This document shows, in pieces, positions 9,093 to 18,518 of a stretch of DNA of 64,000 nt. The translations under genes and the position numbers were made by a program. Position 1 is the stretch's first letter, and every line of letters starts with the position of its first letter. The notes below the pieces were generated by a model, which made no database searches, was not told where the DNA came from, and saw only the letters and a list, made by a program, of their open reading frames with translations. The DNA is taken from positions 744,001 to 808,000 of the forward strand of contig PKRE01000001.1 of NCBI GenBank assembly GCA_017577615.1. Direction: 5' to 3'. Origin of the DNA: Gammaproteobacteria bacterium. Lineage in GTDB: Bacteria; Pseudomonadota; Gammaproteobacteria; Steroidobacterales; Steroidobacteraceae.

Positions 9093-9683
9093 ATGTGCGA
9101 CGAGCCAGTGAAGATGGATTCGAGTTCGTTACATATTCTTGAGATCCCGCAGCTGATCTGGTTCGCCGTGGCGCTCGGTGCCACGCTCATCGGGATCGGT
9201 GTCTATCGCCGGTGGCGACCTTCCGTGCACACCGGGCGCGCTCGCTCAACGGGCGCAGATGTCACGTACAGCGACGCGCCCACCGTTCGCGTGCTCGATT
9301 CGCAACATTTCGATCGACTGCGCAAGCCCGTGCATCTCACGCCCGGCGATCACGTTGATATCTTGCCGGCCCACCCCGTCATCGGCCCGCGCTTCCGAAT
9401 CATTTTGAATGGCATCTCCGTGGACGGCTCACACGAGGCAGCACATATCACCGTCGTCTACGGAGGCCTGCATGTCAGTTGCGGCCCCCTCGTGAAAGAG
9501 CTCGGCTACAACGAGTTCCTCGTCCCGCGTGCGGGACGGGACGAAGCACGCAGCTCCGTCCTCTATTACCGCGAGAGCGGCCACTCGCTCGAATTCATGC
9601 GACTCAAGGTGAACGCCATCGAGCGCAACACCAGAACCGTGGAGATCGAGGTCGTGCAGATGCGCGGCCGCTGGCCCGGGTGA
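9093..9683 (+). CDS. Unknown protein with one N-terminal membrane segment
   Basis: I do not recognise this 196-residue protein. A membrane segment (IPQLIWFAVALGATLIGIGVY, about 18-38) is followed by a basic RRWRP stop-transfer and a soluble region that looks beta-rich (HLTPGDHVDILPAHPVIGPRFRIILNGISVDG, HITVVYGGLHVSCG, RTVEIEVVQMRGRW). Orientation is probably N-out/C-in by the positive-inside rule, but a periplasmic domain is possible. AGAAG about 9 nt before the first ATG supports this start; ATG at 9114 is an alternative. It lies between an envelope protease and a DNA-repair gene with gaps too large to call an operon. Codon use looks like its neighbours, so I consider it a real gene. Confidence 0.65.
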   Translation: MCDEPVKMDSSSLHILEIPQLIWFAVALGATLIGIGVYRRWRPSVHTGRARSTGADVTYSDAPTVRVLDSQHFDRLRKPVHLTPGDHVDILPAHPVIGPRFRIILNGISVDGSHEAAHITVVYGGLHVSCGPLVKELGYNEFLVPRAGRDEARSSVLYYRESGHSLEFMRLKVNAIERNTRTVEIEVVQMRGRWPG

Positions 9684-9714
9684 TCAGAGAAGCGGTGTGC
9701 GCGCCGCGGTGAGG

Positions 9715-9734
9715 GCGCAATCTCGAGATTGCGC
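9715..9734. repeat. Perfect 20-base palindrome upstream of the glycosylase gene
   Basis: Half-site GCGCAATCTC is followed immediately by its exact reverse complement, centred on CTCGAG, about 73 bases before the next start. There is no loop, so it is a poor terminator; a binding site for a dimeric regulator is possible. Confidence 0.6.
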
Positions 9735-9806
9735 GCCGAAGGCGTTCCTGTCATGCGGCGGCTGCCTTGCCCTTCGGTTTCCCTACCTGTGAAATAGCAG
9801 CCGTCT

Positions 9807-10409
9807 ATGTCCAATTCCCGTCGGCTACCGCGCTCGTTTTACGCGCGCAACACATTGACCGTCGCGCGCGAGCTGCTCGGCATGCATCTCGTGCGCGCAC
9901 GGGAGGACCGTCTCCAGGTCGGTCGCATCGTCGAGGTCGAGGCATACCAAGGACCCGAAGATCGGGCCGCGCACTCATCCAAGGGACGCACGCGCCGTAC
10001 GGAAGTGATGTTCGGGCCGCCGGGCCATGCGTACGTATACCTTATTTATGGGTTCTGGCATTGCTTGAACGTCGTGACGGCGCCCGATGGCGTTCCGCAC
10101 GCGGTGCTCATTCGCGCGCTCGAGCCCGTGAGCGGTATCGACGACACGACACACGGACCCGGTCTTCTGTGCCGGGCGCTCGACATCGACCGATCACTCA
10201 ACGGCGCCGATCTGCTCGGCGATACGCTCTGGATCGAACGGCCTGCTCGCCTGCGCAAGCCGCGCATCGCTTGCAGCCCTCGCATCGGTGTCGATTACGC
10301 GGGCGAATGGGCACTCAAGCCCTGGCGATTCTACGACGCCGATTCTCCCTACGTGTCCACGGTCAGCGCGGCGCGGCGGCGAGCTGCATTGCGAGGCTGT
10401 AGCCTGTGA
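9807..10409 (+). CDS. mpg: DNA-3-methyladenine glycosylase (AAG/MPG type)
   Basis: A 200-residue protein covering the whole AAG/MPG fold. Recognisable segments include FYARNTLTVARELLGMHLVR, GRIVEVEAYQGPEDRAAHSSKGRT (with the catalytic Glu in VEVEAY), RTEVMFGPPGHAYVYLIYG, the intercalating/base-binding YG region, HGPGLLCRAL and GVDYAGEWALKPWRFY. The family removes alkylated purines such as 3-methyladenine and hypoxanthine from DNA by base flipping, starting base-excision repair. It is a single gene. Its TGA stop falls inside a short TAG/TGA heptamer array (10393-10413). No strong ribosome site is visible before the ATG. Confidence 0.93.
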   Translation: MSNSRRLPRSFYARNTLTVARELLGMHLVRAREDRLQVGRIVEVEAYQGPEDRAAHSSKGRTRRTEVMFGPPGHAYVYLIYGFWHCLNVVTAPDGVPHAVLIRALEPVSGIDDTTHGPGLLCRALDIDRSLNGADLLGDTLWIERPARLRKPRIACSPRIGVDYAGEWALKPWRFYDADSPYVSTVSAARRRAALRGCSL

Positions 10410-10413
10410 GCTC
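10393..10413 (+). repeat. Stop-heptamer array, three units
   Basis: Units GAGGCTG, TAGCCTG and TGAGCTC follow one another with period 7. The glycosylase stop codon is the TGA that opens the third unit. TGAGCTC recurs in the same role at 59281. Confidence 0.6.
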
Positions 10414-10481
10414 CGAGCGAGCCGCAGCCCGCACCCACCCTCCTGCTATCATCGCGCTCCCGCCACTTTGTTCTCTTGGCA

Positions 10482-12746
<2,265 letters not shown>

Positions 12747-13199
12747 CGCCTGATCCGCGACGAATTCTGCGTCCGGGCCGCGAATCACAAGCAGCAATCA
12801 CCGAGCCCTCGCTGTCTCGTGTTTGCCGACTCTCTTCGTCCTTCTTGCAGGCTGCTTTCGAAAAGCGCGTCCTTGTCAAGCAGGCGCTAGCCGATCGGAC
12901 TTACAGCGCGGTCGTGCTCGATGCCGCGCTGCATGCGTTTGTCTGAAGCATTGCTCAAAAGGATATCTGCGCATCGTTGCCTTCGATCGAGCGAGATGCC
13001 TATCGCATGACGCGATCGACAAGACCAGTCATGCGCATCATCTCACCCATTGCTGTGCGTGCAGTCATGAATGTCATTCCTTCCGCCGCATTTATCGCTC
13101 GACGCGACTTCGCGAAAGTAGCTGCACGGAGAAATGAGCATTGCGAACGGCGGCACGGGAGCCGACATGTATGTGCCGCAAGAAGAAGGGATAACGGTC
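12747..13199. other. Intergenic stretch with no gene recognised
   Basis: About 450 bases between the YgiQ gene and the LpxR-like gene. Short open frames have no recognisable protein. AAGAAGG near 13181-13188 is the probable ribosome site of the next gene. No terminator or RNA is seen. Confidence 0.55.
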
Positions 13200-14243
13200 A
13201 TGTCGACCGAAGCGTGCGTGAAAACACTTATCACAGCGTTATTAGCCGTAGCGACACTGCTCGGCGGCACGACAGCCAGTGCGCAGGATGAGCGCGAGTA
13301 CGCCGGTGTTCGTTTGCATCTCGATAACGACTTGTTCGCGGGCGGCGAACGCGACCGCGATTACACAGGCGGGCTCGCAGTAGCGGTGTCAGGCGCTGCA
13401 GCACGTGAAGGCTTCCTATCACTCGACCCTGTGCTCGCACGTCTCGATGCACTGACCAGCAACGAATCAGCGCGGGTTTATTCGGCGCGCCAGTTCGGTT
13501 TGATCACCTTCACGCCGAAGGACATCGAGGCTCACGAGCCCCAATTCGATGACCGTCCGTATGCGAGCCTGCTATTTGCCGCAAACGGACGCTTGCGAGT
13601 CGATGCAGACGAGCGTCGCGCATGGTCGAGCAGCTTGACCATTGGCGTCCTGGGACTGTCGCTCTCCGAGCATCTGCAGAGTGCGATTCACGACGTCGTC
13701 GGCTCTGAAAAACCTCGCGGATACAAGCATCAGATCTCTGCGGGCGGCGAGCCCACTGCACGCTATAGCCTCGCGCGTCACATGCTCTGGTACGGGAGCG
13801 CAAGTGGCATGGTCGACGTCAAGGCGACGGTGCAAGGCAGCCTTGGATACCTTACTGAAGCAAGCGCTGCTCTATCCCTGCGCATCGGACGCTTGGATTC
13901 GCCGTGGTGGAGCTTTGCACCGGAGCTGGCCGATTACATCGCGGCACCGGTGCCCATCGCCGCTGTCCCTCGCCGCGCCGAGCACTACGTGTTCACGGGC
14001 ATCCGCCTGAAGGCTCGCGCATACAACGCGTTTTTACAGGGTCAGTTCAGGAACAGCACCGTACGCTTTTCCGCCTCGGAGTTGGAGCCTTTGTTGCTGG
14101 AAGCCTGGGTGGGATTCGTGGTGCAGCTGCTCGAGCACACGCAATTGAGCTACTCGCTGAACTATCAGACCTCGGAGGTCCGCGAAGGCATTGCTAACCG
14201 CGATGTGTGGTGGGGCGCGGTGCAGCTGACGCACACATTCTGA
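13200..14243 (+). CDS. LpxR-like outer-membrane lipid A deacylase (DUF2219)
   Basis: A 347-residue outer-membrane beta-barrel with a signal peptide (MSTEACVKTLITALLAVATLLGG to TASAQD) and a C-terminal Phe. I chose ATG 13200 for its ribosome site and clean signal; the frame is open back to 13134. LpxR hallmarks are LHLDNDLFAGG with the Asn-Asp pair used for Ca2+ and catalysis, DRDYTGGLAV, FDDRPYASLL and a conserved central stretch (SEHLQSAIHDVVG to GGEPTARYS) that includes the family His. LpxR removes the 3'-acyloxyacyl group of lipid A and so remodels the outer leaflet. Activity here is inferred from the motifs. A strong terminator follows at 14271. Confidence 0.88.
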   Translation: MSTEACVKTLITALLAVATLLGGTTASAQDEREYAGVRLHLDNDLFAGGERDRDYTGGLAVAVSGAAAREGFLSLDPVLARLDALTSNESARVYSARQFGLITFTPKDIEAHEPQFDDRPYASLLFAANGRLRVDADERRAWSSSLTIGVLGLSLSEHLQSAIHDVVGSEKPRGYKHQISAGGEPTARYSLARHMLWYGSASGMVDVKATVQGSLGYLTEASAALSLRIGRLDSPWWSFAPELADYIAAPVPIAAVPRRAEHYVFTGIRLKARAYNAFLQGQFRNSTVRFSASELEPLLLEAWVGFVVQLLEHTQLSYSLNYQTSEVREGIANRDVWWGAVQLTHTF

Positions 14244-14270
14244 CCGATTGAAGACCCTCGACCCCCGTAT

Positions 14271-14294
14271 GCCGGCCGCATGGCCGGCTTTTTT
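14271..14294 (+). terminator. Rho-independent terminator after the LpxR-like gene
   Basis: GCCGGCC, loop GCAT, GGCCGGC, then six T. The perfect 7-base G/C stem and T run lie 28 bases after the stop. Confidence 0.9.
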
Positions 14295-14355
14295 GGTCGC
14301 CACTCTAGTGTGCACGGCTTTCCATGCGGGCGCGCAAGCGATGCAACGTGGAGGC

Positions 14356-14943
14356 TCAGCGTGCTGTCTCGAGCTCCCACTGGTGCAGCGGCACGCCTCG
14401 GCGCACATGAACGCCGAAGCCTGCGTGCCTGAAATGGCGCCCGAGGCGTGAGCGGTACCATTCCGCCGGTCGCAATCGCACGGCGCCGTCGCTGCAAGAA
14501 CGGTCCGCATTGCGTTGCCAATCCTCCACCGTGAGCGCATGAAAGTAGAGCGCGCCGCGGCACAAGCGCGCTAAGTTGTTGAGCGCGCGAGCGGCTTCGT
14601 CATCCGCGAGGTACTGGAGCACGTCGTAGCAGATCACCAGATCGAAGCGCGCCCGCGGCCTGTAAGTGGCAAGCGAGCCGTGGACCCATCCGTACTTGGC
14701 ACAAAGATGCTCGCTCACCTCGAGCCCGACATAGGTCGCCCGCGGGAAGACGGCGAGCAATCCGTCGCGCATCCAGCCCAGTCCACAGCCGGCGTCCAAA
14801 ATGCGGGTCACTTTGAGCTCTAAGTGCTTGACCAGCGCCGCTACGGCCTGAGCACGGCGTCGCATCTCCGCTCTCGTGGTGACGCGCGTACGCGGATTCA
14901 CGTAGAAGCGTTCATAGAACTGGGGGGTAAATTGGGTCGACAT
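14356..14943 (-). CDS. Class I SAM-dependent methyltransferase, small
   Basis: A 195-residue protein with a Rossmann methyltransferase core: motif I VTRILDAGCGLG (about 45-56), the acidic strand-2 end TYVGLEVSEHL, motif II/III FDLVICYDVLQYL and a following LARLCRGALYFHAL strand. It resembles the methyltransferase-11/25 type that acts on small molecules. The substrate is unknown and the C-terminal substrate-binding part is short. It is transcribed toward the LpxR-like gene and divergently from the hsp20-lon pair. The T-rich terminator at 14271 separates it from the LpxR-like gene. Confidence 0.85.
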   Translation of the reverse strand: MSTQFTPQFYERFYVNPRTRVTTRAEMRRRAQAVAALVKHLELKVTRILDAGCGLGWMRDGLLAVFPRATYVGLEVSEHLCAKYGWVHGSLATYRPRARFDLVICYDVLQYLADDEAARALNNLARLCRGALYFHALTVEDWQRNADRSCSDGAVRLRPAEWYRSRLGRHFRHAGFGVHVRRGVPLHQWELETAR

Positions 14944-15111
14944 AGTGTGACGTCGTTCCGGGCACTGGGCTTGGGGGCGCGAGCCTGAGCTCGGGAGCCA
15001 GAGACACTCTCAGGAGCCGAGTTTAAGAGCCGACGTGCGCTTCTCGATAGGTGATCTGCCACGACGGACCGCGCGTGTCGGAAGCCGCGACCCGCGCTGG
15101 CACGGCATGGT

Positions 15112-15138
15112 CTTGACTCTGCACCGCTCGGCCCAACG
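15112..15138 (+). promoter_or_regulatory. Possible sigma-32 (heat-shock) promoter for hsp20-lon
   Basis: CTTGAC (15112-15117), 13 bases, then GCCCAACG approximates the CTTGAA / CCCCAT-T pattern of RpoH promoters. It would start RNA about 25 bases before the Hsp20-like ATG. The -10 match is imperfect, so the support is mainly that both downstream genes are heat-shock types. Confidence 0.35.
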
Positions 15139-15169
15139 TCTGGCACATACCGTTCTTGGGAACTAGCTC

Positions 15170-15574
15170 ATGGGAATCCGTAATCCTCATTCATGGATGT
15201 GGGCAGAGGCTTGCGAGTTGCTGGAGCAAGCCCAGCGCCTGCAGCGGCAGTTCTTCCGTTTCGGCTATGCCGTGGAAGCGCAGCCGCGCTGGGAACCCCC
15301 CGTTGATATCGTGGCTTACGGATCAGAAATACAGGTCACCGTCGCGCTGCCGGGGGTAGCGCCAGAGCACGTTCAAGTTCGCATCCAGGACGGCGTGATT
15401 GCCGTGACCGCGGTCCGGCGGCTCCCAATGAACCGCCACACGACAGGCGTGCATCGATTGGAGATCCCCTACGGCCGTTTCGAACGGAGGATTGCACTGC
15501 CACCCGGACGCTACGAGTTGTTGGACCAGGCATGTGCCAACGGCTGTCTGGTGCTGCGATTTGCAACCGAGTAG
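15170..15574 (+). CDS. Small Hsp20/alpha-crystallin-like protein
   Basis: A 134-residue protein. After a helical N-terminal arm (WAEACELLEQAQRLQRQFFRFG) the alpha-crystallin domain runs from about 42 to 133: PPVDIVAYGSEIQVTVALPGVAPEHVQVRIQDGVIAVTAVRR, then HRLEIPYGRFERRIALPPG and CANGCLVLRF, which replaces the usual A-x-x-x-N-G-V-L end. Hsp20 proteins hold unfolded clients without ATP. The usual C-terminal I-x-I anchor is missing, so it may form smaller oligomers. It ends 9 bases before lon and is almost certainly co-transcribed, pairing a holdase with a protease. Confidence 0.85.
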   Translation: MGIRNPHSWMWAEACELLEQAQRLQRQFFRFGYAVEAQPRWEPPVDIVAYGSEIQVTVALPGVAPEHVQVRIQDGVIAVTAVRRLPMNRHTTGVHRLEIPYGRFERRIALPPGRYELLDQACANGCLVLRFATE

Positions 15575-15583
15575 ACAAAGCCT

Positions 15584-17977
15584 ATGAACGAACGTCACAA
15601 ACCGACGCACGATGACAAAGAGCAGGAGATCGCCAAGATCTCCGATGACATGCTCCTGATCGTGCCGGTGCGAAACCTGGTGTTATTCCCGGGCACCGTC
15701 CTGCCGGTAGCCATCAACCGCGAACGCTCCCTTGCGGCTGCTCAGGAAGCAGTACGTTCGGAGCGGAAAGTCGGCTTTCTGCTTCAGCATCACCCCGAGA
15801 CCCAGGATCCCACCCCCGACGACCTGTTCAAGATCGGTACTGCGGCCAACATCGTCCGCTACGTGACGGGACATGACGGCACCCATCACCTCGTCGTGCA
15901 AGGCGAGCAGCGCTTCCGCGTGCTCGACTTCCGCGAGGGCCTGCCGTTCATGCTCGCCCGGGTCGAGTACCTGCCCGATCCGACACACAATCCGCCGGAG
16001 ATCGAAGCGCGCGCCCTGCATTTGAAGCGACTCTCCGCGGAGGCGATCTCGCTGCTGCCGCAAGCACCCGCCGAGCTCGCCAATGCGATCCAGGCGGTGG
16101 AGTCGCCGGCGACGCTCGCAGACCTAGTCGCGAGCTTCATGGACATCAAAGCCCACGAGAAGCAGGAGCTTCTCGAGATGATCGACCTGAAGGCACGCCT
16201 CGATCGCGTCACAGAGCTGCTCACCAAGCGCATCGAGGTGCTGCGTCTGCAGCGGCAAATCGAAGAGCAAACGCGCGAAGCAATCGACGAGCGGCAGAAG
16301 GAAGCGCTGCTGCGCGAGCAGCTGCGCCAGATTCGCAAGCAGCTCGGCGAAGACGAGGATGCATCCGAGGAGATCCAAGAGCTGCGCGAGACCATTGAGA
16401 AGATCGGCATGCCCGAGGAGGCGCTCGAGCAGTGCAAGAAGGAGCTCAAGCGCATGGAGCGCATGCAGGACGCCAGCACCGAGTACTCGATGCTGCGTAC
16501 GTGGATCGATTGGATGATCCAGTTGCCGTGGTCGAAGCTCGATGAGGAGTCGATCGACATCGAGCGCGCGCGCCAGGTTCTCGACGAGGACCATTACGGC
16601 CTCGAGAAGATCAAGCGCCGCATCGTCGAGTATTTGGCTGTGCGCAAGCTCAATCCGGAAGGTCGCAGCCCGATCCTGTGCTTCGTCGGTCCGCCGGGCG
16701 TGGGTAAGACCTCTCTCGGTCAGAGCATCGCCCGCGCGCTCGGAATCAAGTTCGCCCGCGTCAGTCTCGGCGGCGTTCACGACGAGGCGGAGATCCGCGG
16801 TCACCGCCGCACCTACATCGGCGCGCTCCCGGGCAACATCATCCAGGCAATCAGAAAAGCAGGAACGCGCAATCCGGTGTTGATGCTCGATGAGATCGAC
16901 AAGCTAGGCGCCGGCATCCACGGCGATCCGGCGTCGGCGTTGCTCGAGGTGCTCGACCCGGAGCAGAACAATACATTCCGGGACAACTACATCGGGTTGC
17001 CGTTCGACTTGTCGAAGGTGCTGTTCATCGCAACCGCCAACGTGCTCGATACGATTCCCGGTCCGTTGCGCGATCGTATGGAGATCATCGAGCTCACGGG
17101 CTACACGGAAGACGAGAAAGTCGAGATCGCACGCCGTTATCTCGTCAAGCGACAGCTCGAAGCGAACGGGCTCAAACCCGAGCAAGCGTCGATCACCGAC
17201 GAGGCGTTGCGTAAGATCGTGCGCGACTACACTCGCGAAGCGGGCTGCCGCAACCTTGAAAGAACCATCGGCGCAGTGCTACGCAACGTCGCCGTGCAAG
17301 TGGCGGAGGGCAAGCTCACCCAGAAGACGATCGATGTGGATGACCTGCAGCCGATTCTCGGACCGCCGCGCTACGAGAACGAAGTGGCGATGCGCACGAG
17401 CGTGCCGGGCGTGGCCACTGGCCTCGCTTGGACGCCGGTGGGCGGGGACATTCTCTTCATCGAAGCAACCCGCGTGCCTGGCAGCGGCAAGCTCATCCTC
17501 ACCGGTCATCTCGGCGAGGTGATGAAGGAAAGCGCGCAAGCCGCCTTGTCGTTGCTCAAGTCACAAGCTGCGCGCCTCGACCTCGATCCCACGTCATTCG
17601 ACAAGCACGACGTGCACATCCATGTGCCGGCGGGCGCCATACCGAAGGACGGCCCGAGCGCCGGCGTTGCCATCTTCACAGCTCTCGTATCGCTCGTCAC
17701 CGGCCGGACGGTCAAGCACGACCTGGCGATGACTGGCGAGATCAGCCTCCGAGGCTTGGTCCTGCCAGTCGGCGGCATCAAGGAGAAGGCCGTCGCTGCG
17801 CATCGTGCTGGCATTCGCAAGGTGCTGCTGCCAGCACGCAACCGCAAGGATCTGGAAGAGATCCCGCAGAGCGTTCGCGATGAAGTCGAGTTCGTGTTCT
17901 GCGAGCGGGTGAGCGACGTCGTGCGTGAAGCGCTCGGCATTGAGTTGAACGTGGAAAAGGTCACGGCCGCCGCTTGA
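15584..17977 (+). CDS. lon: ATP-dependent protease Lon
   Basis: A 797-residue LonA protease of usual length. The N-terminal substrate domain (about 20-215) is followed by a coiled coil (about 215-300), an AAA+ module with Walker A GPPGVGKT and Walker B VLMLDEIDK, and the C-terminal protease with catalytic Ser in KDGPSAGVAIF and catalytic Lys in GGIKEKAVAAHRAG. Lon degrades misfolded and regulatory proteins in the cytosol. It follows the Hsp20-like gene by 9 bases and is followed by a long hairpin at 18002. All key residues are present. Confidence 0.98.
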   Translation: MNERHKPTHDDKEQEIAKISDDMLLIVPVRNLVLFPGTVLPVAINRERSLAAAQEAVRSERKVGFLLQHHPETQDPTPDDLFKIGTAANIVRYVTGHDGTHHLVVQGEQRFRVLDFREGLPFMLARVEYLPDPTHNPPEIEARALHLKRLSAEAISLLPQAPAELANAIQAVESPATLADLVASFMDIKAHEKQELLEMIDLKARLDRVTELLTKRIEVLRLQRQIEEQTREAIDERQKEALLREQLRQIRKQLGEDEDASEEIQELRETIEKIGMPEEALEQCKKELKRMERMQDASTEYSMLRTWIDWMIQLPWSKLDEESIDIERARQVLDEDHYGLEKIKRRIVEYLAVRKLNPEGRSPILCFVGPPGVGKTSLGQSIARALGIKFARVSLGGVHDEAEIRGHRRTYIGALPGNIIQAIRKAGTRNPVLMLDEIDKLGAGIHGDPASALLEVLDPEQNNTFRDNYIGLPFDLSKVLFIATANVLDTIPGPLRDRMEIIELTGYTEDEKVEIARRYLVKRQLEANGLKPEQASITDEALRKIVRDYTREAGCRNLERTIGAVLRNVAVQVAEGKLTQKTIDVDDLQPILGPPRYENEVAMRTSVPGVATGLAWTPVGGDILFIEATRVPGSGKLILTGHLGEVMKESAQAALSLLKSQAARLDLDPTSFDKHDVHIHVPAGAIPKDGPSAGVAIFTALVSLVTGRTVKHDLAMTGEISLRGLVLPVGGIKEKAVAAHRAGIRKVLLPARNRKDLEEIPQSVRDEVEFVFCERVSDVVREALGIELNVEKVTAAA

Positions 17978-18001
17978 CGATGAGCCACAACAAACGCAGC
18001 T

Positions 18002-18035
18002 AGCAGAAGGGCCGACCAGAGTCGGCCCTTCTGCT
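18002..18035 (+). terminator. Hairpin terminator after lon
   Basis: A perfect 15-base stem (AGCAGAAGGGCCGAC and its complement) closes on a CAGA loop, 24 bases after the lon stop. The T run is weak, so termination efficiency is uncertain. Confidence 0.75.
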
Positions 18036-18311
18036 ATATGGCGCACGCCACATGATGGGGCAAGCGCCCCACCTTGGCGCACAGCGCGTGCACATGTCAA
18101 CCAGCGCCGCGTCGATCAGCAATCAATCGCATTGCAAGATCGATAGGAAAAGAGTATCTGTGAGTCATGCTTCGCTCTCCATCGACATGAGAGATGCGTA
18201 ACGCCGCGCACCGCCGTCATAGCGCGCGATGCGTACGAGTTCTCTATCAACCTCTATCCGTGCCTGCGTCACACGAGTCCACTGTGACGTATCCCTCGGT
18301 GCTTTCGACTG
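18036..18311. other. Intergenic stretch upstream of the prkA control region
   Basis: No convincing gene. Short frames on both strands lack ribosome sites and recognisable protein. The control elements of the next operon begin at 18312. Confidence 0.5.
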
Positions 18312-18337
18312 CGAACATGTGGAATGGAACATGTTCG
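18312..18337. promoter_or_regulatory. Inverted repeat, probable activator site upstream of the sigma-54 promoter
   Basis: CGAACATGT, an 8-base spacer, then ACATGTTCG: a perfect 9-base dyad. Its centre is about 138 bases before the expected start of the sigma-54 transcript, a usual distance for an enhancer-binding protein. It does not match the NtrC site, so the activator is unknown. Confidence 0.6.
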
Positions 18338-18436
18338 GGGACGGATCAGTCTTTGTCTTACGGTGCTTTGGGTGAGCACGGAATGGCATGCGATGGCGAA
18401 CTCGGGCGTATGCTCGCCATGTGAGCAGCGAGGTCT

Positions 18437-18452
18437 CGGCATGTGAGTTGCA
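18437..18452 (+). promoter_or_regulatory. Sigma-54 (RpoN) promoter of the prkA-yeaH-spoVR operon
   Basis: CGGCATGTGAGTTGCA has GG at -24 and GC at -12 with exactly 10 bases between, as in the TGGCACG-N4-TTGCA consensus. It lies 66 bases before the prkA start. The Escherichia coli yeaGH operon is also RpoN-dependent. Confidence 0.7.
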
Positions 18453-18518
18453 GGTGCAGCACACCGGACACGAGCGAGACAAGTCTTGAGATCACAACAG
18501 AGTGAGGAGGGCGTTTCG

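Noticed and set aside
18165..18482. 105-codon minus-strand frame before prkA
   Set aside because: It lies over the promoter and dyad of prkA and has no protein likeness.
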